A DNA stretch of 7,680 bases, from NCBI GenBank assembly GCA_963840725.1, contig CAWIZY010000014.1, positions 1-7,680 of the forward strand, written 5' to 3'. The translations under genes and the position numbers were made by a program. The notes beneath the pieces are model-generated. The model was not told the DNA's origin and did no database searches. It saw only the letters and a program-made list of their open reading frames with translations. The DNA is from CAVWDU01 sp963840725 (lineage in GTDB: Bacteria > Pseudomonadota > Gammaproteobacteria > Pseudomonadales > Halieaceae). Shown here piece by piece: positions 1-7,680 of the stretch. Position 1 is the stretch's first letter, and each line of letters opens with the position of its first letter.

Positions 1-104
1 AAACGCTTCGCGCTGAGTGATCTTGGTTAATTTGCGCTCCGGTGAGACTCGTCGCCTCTTGCAATTATCCATACAGGGGTAGCGCAGCCTAGACGCGACA
101 GCTA

Positions 105-199
105 CCCGATAGAGGATTCCTGGACACGCCGCAAGTACATCCATGTAGGCTCGTGTCGGCCATCCATGGCCTCCAACGGTCCAGTAATCCTCTATCGGG
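105..199 (+). repeat. REP-like palindromic element, copy A
   Basis: The element is bounded by a long inverted repeat: 105-125 pairs with 179-199 over 21 positions with a single mismatch (119 against 185). The outer 14 bases, CCCGATAGAGGATT, are perfectly repeated in inverse. Inside are two smaller hairpins. Block 1 (124-157) has ends ACACG/CGTGT and an inner TACATCCATGTA. Block 2 (158-171) is GGCCATCCATGGCC. Blocks 1 and 2 recur in inverse orientation in copy B, block 1 with one mismatch in 34 bases. This fits a dispersed intergenic palindromic repeat. I recall motifs of this kind from marine gammaproteobacterial spacers, but could not check that here. Confidence 0.8.
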
Positions 200-378
200 C
201 ACCTGCCGCTGAGTAAGTGCGTATCAATGTCCGATTTGAGATCCTTGAACGTCAAAAAATAACTCGTTGTGTCGGATAATTCCTGTTTTCCCCTGTTGCC
301 GGGACTAAGGGAATTCGCGACCGTGCCTACGCCTCCGAAGGTTTTTTCAACGCCAGATGTTAGCAGTGAGGGACGCGG

Positions 379-479
379 ACCTGCTGCGCTGGACCATTGG
401 CGGCCATGGATGGCCCGGTCCGCGCTCAGGGACACGAGCCTACATGGATGTACTCGCGGCGTGTGCAGGCGCGGCAGGT
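379..479 (-). repeat. REP-like palindromic element, copy B (inverted)
   Basis: This is the reverse-strand copy of the element at 105-199. Block 1 lies at 431-464 and matches copy A in 33 of 34 bases. Block 2 lies at 402-415 and is identical. The adjoining 391-401 also matches copy A with two differences. Unlike copy A, blocks 1 and 2 are separated by 15 extra bases (416-430). The outer stem has a different sequence: 379-389 (ACCTGCTGCGC) pairs with 469-479 (GCGCGGCAGGT) through one G-T wobble. A second possible stem joins 374-381 to 417-424. So the inner blocks are conserved while the outer arms diverge yet still pair. Confidence 0.78.
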
Positions 480-558
480 GCGTGCCCTGAATGCGGGGAA
501 GGATAAAAACAAAATAAAATTGGCCTGCCCTGTCCTGGGTATCGGGAACGATTGAAAC

Positions 559-1947
559 CTAAGCGTCAAAAATCTTCCCGGGATTCATAATCCCCTGCGG
601 ATCAAACGCCAGCTTGATCTGCCGCATAATCTCGATCTCCGCGGGCGAGCGACTGTAATGCAGGTAGTCCTTCTTCAGCAGACCCACACCGTGCTCCGCC
701 GAAATACTGCCGCCATAGCGCTGCACAATATCGAACACCCACTTGCTCACCTCACCGCAGCGGTGCTGAAACTCGTCCATCGGCAGCGCGTCGGGCTTCA
801 GTACATTCAGGTGCACATTGCCGTCGCCAATATGGCCGAACCAGACGATCTCGAACTCCGGGTAGTTGGCGTTGACCACGGCCTCGACCTCGGCGAGGAA
901 ATCCGGGACCCGAGAGATCACGGTGGAGATATCGTTCTTGTAAGGAGTCCAGCGCGAAATGGTTTCGGAAATATCTTCGCGCAGGCGCCACAGCGATTCC
1001 GCCTGGGCGACGCTCTGGCTGACCACGCCGTCTACCACCCAGCCCTGCTCAACACAGTGCTCGAACTGGCGCCATGGCCTGATCCATGGCAGTAGCATCA
1101 GTTTGTTCGAATTCCAGCAGGGCGTAATAGGCTGTGGCGGTTGCAAACGGCCGCTGCAAGTCCTGGTGTTCCACCACTTTGGCAAGGGCCAGCTCGGAGA
1201 AGAATTCGAAGGCGCTCAACTCCATGCTGCCCTGGAATGTCGCCAGCACTGACATGATAGAGGCCATATCGGGCACGCCCAGCACCAGTACCGCGGGCTT
1301 TTGGGCGGCCGCACCAGGCGCATGGTCGCCTCCACCACCACCCCGAGGGTGCCCTCGGCGCCGATCACCAGCTGGCGCAGGTCGTAGCCGGTATTGTTCT
1401 TCACCAGGCCGCGATTGAGGTCGAGCAGTTCGCCGGTACCGGTCACCAGTTTGAGGCCTGCCACCCAGTCACGGGTCATACCGTGGCGGATAACCTTGAT
1501 GCCGCCGGCATTGGTGGAGATATTGCCGCCGATCTGGCTGGAGCCGCTGGAGGCAAAGTCCACCGGATAGAACAGGCCCTGCTCCTCGGCGAACTGCTGA
1601 AGTTGTTCGGTAATGACCCCGGCGCCACAGCGCACGGTGCGGTCTACCGGGTTGAAATCCTCGATGTGGTTGAGGCGGTCCAGCGCCAGCACCAGCTCGC
1701 CATTGCGAGCCACGGCGCCGGCACTGAGCCCGGTGCGCCCACCTGACGGTACCATGGCCAGCTGCTCACGCGCCGCCAGGCGCACGATGTCCTGTACTTG
1801 CTCGATGGTCCCCGGCAGCAGTATCGCTGCGGGTCGGGCTGTAGACCCGGGTCCAGTCACGGCCATAGTGCGGCAGTGAGTCGGCATCGGTCAGCACCCT
1901 GCTCCGCCCGACAAGCAGCGTGCGAGGAACTCGGCGAGAGGGTTCAT
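559..1947 (-). CDS. FAD-linked D-2-hydroxyglutarate dehydrogenase (frameshifted)
   Basis: This is a flavoprotein of the FAD-binding_4 / FAD-oxidase_C family. It most likely oxidises D-2-hydroxyglutarate to 2-oxoglutarate and passes electrons to a flavoprotein carrier, as in Pseudomonas. The start is ATG at 1947, with a weak ribosome site; the reconstructed length is 462 residues, usual for the family. The FAD-binding half shows PSGGRTGLSAGA, GGNISTNAGG, RHGMTRDWV and IGAEGTLGVV. The C-terminal half shows GHIGDGNVHLNV and SAEHGVG, with likely metal ligands H372, H379 and E418, and ends in AFDPQGIMNPGKIF. Reading is broken by four single-base shifts near 1905-1920, 1831-1840, 1292-1297 and 1070-1072, which cancel out. 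Divergence from serA supports this function over glycolate or D-lactate oxidase, which share the fold. The family is sure; the exact substrate is likely. Confidence 0.85.
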
Positions 1948-2015
1948 AGTAGTCTGCTAATGGCTGCCACGGAGATACCTCCGGTAATTTTCACAGGGCA
2001 CTGATTCAGGGGGCC

Positions 2016-2031
2016 CGTATGGTACCATACG
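2016..2031. promoter_or_regulatory. Perfect 16-bp palindrome in the divergent spacer
   Basis: CGTATGGTACCATACG is an exact 16-bp inverted repeat in the 150-bp spacer between the divergent dehydrogenase and serA starts. It lies about 68 bases from the former and 66 bases from the latter. Its position suits an operator acting on both genes, or a promoter region: TACCAT at 2023-2028 followed by the GC-rich ACGCGCC resembles a -10 box with discriminator for serA. Both readings are inference; no clear -35 box fits. Confidence 0.4.
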
Positions 2032-2097
2032 CGCCGTTTTTACCCACCCGTAAACACGCCGCGGGGGCGAATCCCCATTCTCAAGGACCATATTGCC

Positions 2098-3322
2098 ATG
2101 GTTAAACAGTCTCTGGAAAAGAGCAAAATCAGTTTCTGCTGCTGGAGGGCGTGCATGCTTCGGCGATTGAGACTCTGAAAAGGCCGGCTATAGCAATATC
2201 GAGCAGCATCAGAAAGCCCTGTCGCCGGACGAGCTCAAAGTCGCGATCGCCGATGCCCATTTTGTCGGCATACGCTCGCGCACCCAGCTCACCGAGGACA
2301 TCTTTGCGGCAGCCAGGAAGCTGGTGGCGGTTGGCTGCTTCTGCATCGGCACCAACCAGGTCGACCTGCAGGCAGCACCGCGACGCGGGGTTGCGGTATT
2401 CAATGCGCCTTTCTCCAATACCCGCAGTGTGGCTGAACTGGTGATTGCCGAGGCCATATTGTTACTGCGCGGGCGTGGCCGCGAAAAACGCCGCGGCGCA
2501 CCGTGGCGAATGGCAAAAAACAGCCAGCCAATTCCTTTGAGATCCGCGGTAAGAAGCTGGGATCATCGGCTACGGGAATATCGGCATGCAGCTGGGTGTG
2601 ATCGCCGAGGGGCTGGGCATGCAGGTACAGTTCTACGATGTGGTGAACAAGCTGCCGGTGGGCAACGCCCGCCAGGTACCCAGCCTCAACCAACTACTGG
2701 CCACTTCAGAGGTGGTCAGCCTGCACGTGCCTGAAAATCGCTCCACCCAGAATATGATCGGCCCCGCAGAACTGGCCAGATGAAGCCGGGGGGCATCCTG
2801 ATCAATGCCTCCCGGGGTACGGTGGTGGACATCGATGCGCTGGCCCAGAAGCTGGGACGGGAGCCTTGCTGGCGCAGCCATAGATGTTTTCCCGTTGAGC
2901 CACGCTCCAATGACGAGGAATTTATTTCGCCCTTGCGGCGCTTCGACAATACCTTCCTCACCCCCCACATCGGTGGCAGCACCCTCGAAGCCCAGGAAAA
3001 TATCGGCATGGAGGTGGCGGAGAAACTCGCGCGCTACAGCGATAACGGCACCAGCATCAGCTCGGTAAACTTTCCGGAAGTGGCGCTGCCGGAGCACGAG
3101 GGCAGCCATCGACTGCTGCATATTCATCACAATGTGCCGGGCATCATGAGTGCCATCAACAATGTATTTTCAGAAAACAATCTCAACGTGTCCGCCCAGT
3201 TCCTGCAGACCAACGAGTCTGTTGGCTACGTGGTGATCGACATAGACGCCGAGTACAGTGACCTGGCGCTGGCTAGGCTGGCCGGTATCGAGGGCACTAT
3301 TCGCAGCCGCGTACTGTTCTGA
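2098..3322 (+). CDS. serA: D-3-phosphoglycerate dehydrogenase SerA (frameshifted)
   Basis: SerA is a cytoplasmic NAD-dependent enzyme that oxidises 3-phosphoglycerate to 3-phosphohydroxypyruvate, the first step of serine synthesis. The start is ATG at 2098, ten bases after AAGGA (2083-2087). Corrected length is 409 residues, against 410 in E. coli. The Rossmann motif GYGNIG lies near 158-163. The catalytic Arg (NASRG, 240), Glu (FPVEP, 269) and His (LTPHIGG, 292) fall at the E. coli numbers. A C-terminal ACT domain begins near HIHHNVPG; its His, Asn and the Asn of NLNVSAQ match the E. coli serine-binding residues, so feedback inhibition is likely kept. Frame is lost by deletions near 2135, 2177, 2561, 2780, 2861 (two bases) and 2893, and by insertions near 2472 and 2529. 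The clustering of these in conserved sequence argues for sequencing error over decay. Confidence 0.93.
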
Positions 3323-3362
3323 TGGCGGGCAGCCGATGGCCAACAGGACGTGGCCCCGGACA

Positions 3363-3379
3363 AGGGGCAATAAGCCCCT
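3363..3379 (+). terminator. Weak hairpin after serA
   Basis: AGGGGC (3363-3368) pairs with GCCCCT (3374-3379) around the loop AATAA, 40 bases after the serA stop. No T-run follows, so it is at best a weak or Rho-assisted terminator. The rest of the 3323-3501 spacer shows no gene; its only other clear signal is the ribosome site of the next gene at 3490-3494. Confidence 0.25.
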
Positions 3380-3501
3380 ATCATAGATGTAGGCGCAATG
3401 AAGGAGCAGCGCGGCAGAACGCTGAGGAACGAGCGGGCGCCGAGGGACCCCAGACAGTACAGTTGCCGTAAATACACCTGGCATGCAGTAAGGATCAGAC
3501 T

Positions 3502-4781
3502 ATGCCATCGATAGAAGAACTTGAGAGCCGCGCGTTTGCGCTGTCGCAACAAGGGGATATTGAAGCCACCGTGCAGGTCTGCCAGGATATGCTGGCGATC
3601 GATGAAAACCACCTCTCATCCCGCCGCTTCCTGGCAGATATCGCACTCCAATCCGGCGACTTTGCAGTCGCAACAAGCCATCTTGAAACGCTGCGCGCCC
3701 ATTCTCCCGGCGACCTGCAAGTCCTGTCCCAACTGGGCCAGGCGCTCTACCGGCAAGGCAAGCTGAAGCAGGCGGTGGTTGTGTATACCGACCTGTGGCG
3801 TATCAAGCCCCTTAGCGCTCTGATTTACCTCAAGCTGGGATGCCTGTATGCGGAGCTTGGGGATATCGACAAGGCTGCCCAGGTATTTTCCCTGGGCGAA
3901 GCACTCGACCCCGATTTGCTCTCCCTGTGGAAAAACCCCGCTACCAATCCAGCCGTATCGCAAATGTCAAAAACTGCCTGGGAGACCCTGTGTCACCACC
4001 ACACCCAGCTGCATATTGCATCGGTCGAAGCGCAGGGAAAATCCGAACACCTCAACAGAATCCGCGACGCAGTATGGCCGCTGGCTGATGAGCGGCCAGT
4101 CAACTATGCGCATCCCAAGCAATGCCCCCAGGGTTTCGGCATTCGCTACGACACGTCACCCACCTTCTTCGATACGAATATATTCCCGTGGCGCGAGCAA
4201 CTTGAACTTCGATACCCGGACATCCGCAGGAGATTCTCGCCGGATTGAATGTCGCAGCCGATGGCAGGCCCTATCTTTCAGACCGTCATCGCCTAGAGGG
4301 AGCGCTGTGGGAGCCACTGGTAAACAAAATGAGCTGGGCATCGGTGCACCTTTACCAGAACGGCGTTGCCAACGACATGGTCATCCATAAGTTCCCGCTA
4401 ACATTAAAGGCGCTTGCGGAGGTGCCGGTGGCAATTACTAACGGCAAGCCCAGCGAGGTTTTCATATCGGTATTGGCCCCATACACCCGCATACCTGAAC
4501 ACTACGGGGTGTCCAGCGCCATACTCACCGCACACCTGCCCATCGAGGTTCCGCCAGACTGTGGCCTGCAAGTACACGAGGATATCCGGGCCCCGGAGGC
4601 CGGGTAAACTCATGGTGTTCGACGATACCTGGGAACACAGCGCCTGGAATAACAGTCCCATGCACGCGTGGTGTTGATTTTTGAGCTGTGGCATCCGGCC
4701 TTGAAGGAGGCGGAAAAGGAGGCAATAACACGCAGTTTCCAGGCGCGTGAGTCATGGCTAAAGAGTCGTAGCGTGGACTAA
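3502..4781 (+). CDS. TPR protein with aspartyl/asparaginyl beta-hydroxylase domain
   Basis: This is a predicted soluble Fe(II)/2-oxoglutarate dioxygenase, likely hydroxylating Asp or Asn in a protein or peptide. The start is ATG at 3502, seven bases after AAGGA. There is no signal peptide, so a cytoplasmic location is likely. Residues about 3-138 form four 34-residue TPR units (for example QQGDIEATVQVCQ and AELGDIDKAAQVF), a probable docking surface. The hydroxylase domain covers about 240-426. It has H334 in IPEHYG, whose HxG form lacks the usual acidic iron ligand as in mammalian AspH, then H345, H379 in DDTWEHSAWN and R389. The spacing of H334, H379 and R389 matches the AspH iron and 2-oxoglutarate residues (H679, H725, R735). 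Frame breaks: a deletion near 4229, an insertion near 4603 and a deletion near 4664. The substrate is unknown. Confidence 0.85.
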
Positions 4782-4861
4782 GCGCGAGCGGGAGACCGCG
4801 GCACCATAGCAATTGCGAAGCTCGCCAAAATCAGGCAACAGAGTCCGGATCCGAATATTTT

Positions 4862-4893
4862 TAAAAAAAAAAGACCACCCGAGGGTGGTCCTT
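4862..4893 (-). terminator. Rho-independent terminator between convergent genes
   Basis: GACCACC (4873-4879) pairs with GGTGGTC (4884-4890) around a CGAG loop. On the minus strand the stem is followed by a run of ten T (from A at 4863-4872), making it a strong terminator for the receptor gene, about 55 bases after its stop. On the plus strand the stem is followed only by CCTTTTAG, so it may also end the hydroxylase transcript, more weakly. Confidence 0.85.
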
Positions 4894-4943
4894 TTAGTTT
4901 CAACCATTGGGAGCCGGTGAACGCCGACTCCCTCAGACTGACT

Positions 4944-7680
4944 TTAGAAGGTCAGCGTAGCACCCACGAACCAGTATTGACCCATAGAGTCATACATGCC
5001 CGGGAAGGTATTAGCTGCACCGTTGATGGAAGAACCCGACTGATTGCTACCCACAATTGGCGGCGCCTCATCGGTCACGTTGTTAACACCGGCACGCAGA
5101 CTTGCCCACTCAGTGACATCCCAGATCGCAGCAATGTCAAGGTAGTTTGCTTCTTTCAGCGGACGAATATTATCTATCTCATCGACCTCGTCAATATAAC
5201 GCCACTGGAAGCTGGCCGACACATCCCACGGTGTGGTCCAGGTGGCACGGAAGTTGTTGCGATATTCCGGGGTTGGGTAGCCACATACGCCGCCAAAGAT
5301 GCCTGAGCACTCTTTCTTGGGTCCACCGCTCAACTCCTGCTGCTCCCAGGAATCGACATAGGACAGAACGTTGTTCAGGTTCATGCTACCCCAGCTGCCC
5401 ATATCGAAATCATAGGTGGCCACAACATCCACACCCGTGACCTTTTCTACCGAGAGGTTGTCATTCAATGCAATGACCTGGCCGCTGGTGTCGACGTTGG
5501 AACCAATCCACAGATCGCCGCGCGAGGCATTACGTTTCACGAGAGCACACTGTGACGCATTGCCGTCCAGACATTCGGTAAGAATGAATTCCGGGCTCAG
5601 GTTACTGATGCCGTCTTCAATCTTGATGTCGTAGTAGTCAACGGTCAGAGTAAGTCCTTCCACGAAATCAGGGGTCAGCACCACACCATAAGTGTAGGTA
5701 TCGGACTCTTCAGGTGCCAGATTCGGGTTACCGCCCTGCAGGAAGTTGTACTGTCCTGCGGCGCTGTCCAGATTGTTACCCCATTGCGCCGCGGTCAGAC
5801 CGGACTGGGCACACTGGGCTTCTGTGTAGCCACCAGCGCTGACACCACCGGGCACACCATTGCTGCAAGGGTCCTGAGTCATATCGAACAGATTGAGGCC
5901 CTGTGGCAGGAACAGCTCCTGGACATTGGGGCCACGCACTGCACGCTGGTAACTGGCGCGCAGCTTAACCTGCTGGTTGATGGACCAGCCGGGACGGATA
6001 CCATAGGTATCAGTGGTCTCGCCGTAATCGTAGTCTGAGTAGCGGTAGCCGCCATCCAGTACCACCTGCTCGGCCCAGTCCTTGCCCTCTATAAGCGGAA
6101 TACTGGCTTCAATGAAACCTTCCTTCACCGTGTAATCGCCGCTGACCGGAGAAGTTGCACCACCCTGGCCGGCACCCAGACCCTGCTGGTAACCCAGGTC
6201 GGGGTCGGATACCAGGCTCTCTTTGCGGTATTCCGCACCGATAACCACAGCGACACCGTCATCGGCCCAGGGCAATTTGACGCCGTAGTCACCAAGGTCG
6301 CCTTCAAAGTATAAAGAGCCGACGGTCTGCTCGGTATTGCCGTCCCTGTAGAGCGGAATGCCGAGATAGTCGGTCTGTTCCTGGGTGATAGCACCGGCCT
6401 GGAAGACATTGTAGGGCACACAATTTGGATCAACACCGCTCAGCGCGGAAGCACAGACAATCTCGCCAGTAGCCGGATCTTCAACAGCCTCCAGCGCTCG
6501 CTGGATGTTGTTGATATTCAGGTCATTGCGATAAACGGCTGACAATTCAACCCGGGCGTACATGAAATAACCATCGTAGCGCCAGGTATCGTTGATATCC
6601 CCGCGCAGACCAAACACGCCCCGGAAGGTGTTGTATTCGATCTCATTCTGGCGATTACCACCTTCCACGTTACGTTTTCCCACCAGGGTCTCCTGACATC
6701 ATCAACAGTCAGGCCTTGCGAGCCACAGATAACATCAAACTGCTGGTCAGACAGGAACGCGTTGTTACAGGGTATATTGGTGTTGTTGAAAAAAGTTCCA
6801 GAAGGAGCAATCTGGCCGGTATTCTGGTCATTCATGTACGACAACTCTGTATAGGCTGTCACGTGCTCGTTGATATTGTAATGGGCAAAAGTACCCAGTG
6901 TGTAGCGCTTGTCAGGCCGCTGCAGGTAGTTCAGAGCGCCGAAGTTAAAGGCGTCTGTTCGCGGTACAAAGGTATTGCCCGTCTGCTGTGACAGTTGAAA
7001 TCCTACCATCGGGGGTAATAAAGCGGCCGGCAGGAATAGTGCTGGAGCCGGCACAAGCAGATACGTCATCTGAAAGAGAACAGGCGCTGTAGTCGCGATC
7101 TCTTGCCCAAACCGGCTTGATCTTGCGATAGGTGGCATAGGCGGTGGCGTTGCCGCGGCCATTTTCGAAGTTGCCGCCAAGGATCAGGGACATGTCCTGT
7201 ATCTCACCGTCGCTAACGTTGCCGCTGGGAGCCGGATAGCCCGCACCTTCAACCACGTCCTGCCAGCGATCGCTGTCATTGTCGTGTCGGTAACCGCTGT
7301 ACTGGGCGTCAAACTGCACACCCTCAAAGTCGTCCATCATGATGAAGTTGACAACACCTGCTACCGCATCGGAACCGTAGGTCGCCGAGGCGCCACCGGT
7401 GAGTACTTCTACTTGCTTGATCAGCGCGCCGGGGATCTGGTTGATATCCGCGCCCGAGCCACCCTGGATAGGGGAACCCGCTGGCAACGGCGACCATTGA
7501 TCAGCACCAGGGTACGCTCATCACCCAGGTTGCGCAGGTTAAGCGTCGCGGTACCGGTGGCGCCGTTCTGCTGTGTGCTGTTCTGGTTGGAATAGACCTG
7601 GGGTAAGTTTTTCACCAGATCCTCTACCCGGGTGGTGCCGGTGAACCTGAACTCTTCGGCATCAATCTGGGTGACCGGGC
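4944..7680 (-). CDS. TonB-dependent outer-membrane receptor, 5' end outside window
   Basis: This is an outer-membrane beta-barrel receptor for energy-dependent uptake of a large or scarce substrate. About 912 codons are present; the signal peptide and any TonB box lie beyond 7680. The plug domain is seen in RVEDLVKNLPQVYSNQN, LNLRNLGDERTLVLINGRR and VEVLTGGASATYGSDAVAGV. Barrel landmarks include RASYQRAVRGPNVQELFLP, GNPNLAPEESDTYTYGV and the C-terminal YWFVGATLTF, ending in Phe as usual for barrels. Frame breaks: a deletion near 7485, an insertion near 6979 and a deletion near 6692; 4944-6690 is uninterrupted. All 12 cysteines occur as six close pairs, likely disulfide-closed loops. It has the look of the large Xanthomonas/Caulobacter-type receptors. 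The substrate cannot be told: no transport or degradation gene is adjacent, only the convergent hydroxylase. Confidence 0.92.

Larger units (their letters stand above)
1..558. other. Non-coding spacer with two palindromic repeats
   Basis: I find no convincing gene here. The longest open frame (269-490) runs straight through the second repeat copy, has no clear ribosome binding site and a low-complexity, arginine-rich tail, so I do not count it as coding. What the spacer does hold is a pair of inverted palindromic elements at 105-199 and 379-479, listed separately. Positions 200-378 lie between them and show no clear structure. Positions 481-558, downstream of the minus-strand dehydrogenase, are locally A-rich (about 505-520) but have no strong hairpin, so no terminator can be called for that gene. 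Confidence 0.6.

Noticed and set aside
1..30. Possible last ten codons of an upstream plus-strand gene (KRFALSDLG then stop)
   Set aside because: Reads like a plausible protein end, but nine residues with no upstream sequence cannot be distinguished from chance.
105..199. Integron attC site
   Set aside because: The length and palindromic form fit, but the RYYYAAC / GTTRRRY ends are missing and no integrase or cassette array is present.
269..490. Open frame of 73 codons inside the spacer
   Set aside because: It reads through the inverted repeat copy B, has no clear ribosome site and no recognisable domain; it is most likely a by-product of the repeat.
658..1095. Plus-strand open frame opposite the dehydrogenase
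   Set aside because: The minus strand here encodes conserved family motifs; the opposite frame is a shadow caused by GC-rich codon use.
2098..3322. Programmed ribosomal frameshifting in serA
   Set aside because: Eight breaks at non-slippery sites, in both directions, in a gene normally read in one frame; error is far more likely.
3323..3501. A third copy of the REP-like element after serA
   Set aside because: Only a short stretch (GATGTAGGC) resembles block 1; the palindromic ends and block 2 are absent.
4917..5306. Plus-strand open frame opposite the receptor C-terminus
   Set aside because: It overlaps the conserved receptor end on the minus strand and has no recognisable domain.

Overview
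The window looks like a piece of a moderately GC-rich marine-type gammaproteobacterial chromosome. I infer this from the divergent SerA / D-2-hydroxyglutarate dehydrogenase pair (a Pseudomonas-like arrangement), the large TonB-dependent receptor, the TPR-linked aspartyl/asparaginyl beta-hydroxylase, and palindromic repeat elements in the spacer. The exact genus cannot be read from the sequence. No rRNA, tRNA, CRISPR array, transposase or phage gene was seen.

Layout: 1-558 is a non-coding spacer holding two inverted copies of a palindromic, REP-like element (105-199 and 379-479). 559-1947 (minus) is an FAD-linked D-2-hydroxyglutarate dehydrogenase. A 150-bp divergent spacer with a perfect 16-bp palindrome (2016-2031) separates it from serA (2098-3322, plus), D-3-phosphoglycerate dehydrogenase. 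After a 179-bp spacer, 3502-4781 (plus) encodes four TPR repeats followed by an aspartyl/asparaginyl beta-hydroxylase domain. This gene converges on a TonB-dependent outer-membrane receptor (4944 to beyond 7680, minus), with a strong hairpin plus T-run terminator between them.

Functionally, the first two genes form one metabolic unit. SerA starts serine synthesis by oxidising 3-phosphoglycerate, and in pseudomonads it does so coupled to reduction of 2-oxoglutarate to D-2-hydroxyglutarate. The flavoprotein re-oxidises that product. The second pair is a surface-uptake receptor next to a possible protein-modifying dioxygenase; any functional link between them is only an inference from position.

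The main anomaly is sequence quality. All four genes are interrupted by single-base (once two-base) indels, about 19 lost or gained bases in all, many in short homopolymers, and nine of them lie in 760 bp of serA. When these are corrected, each gene gives one continuous, full-length conserved protein with its catalytic residues in place. This pattern points to uncorrected sequencing or assembly error rather than four decaying genes. The coding spans below are therefore reconstructed across the frameshifts. I do not see a clearly new biological system; the paired repeat elements and the hydroxylase/receptor pair are the items most worth a second look.
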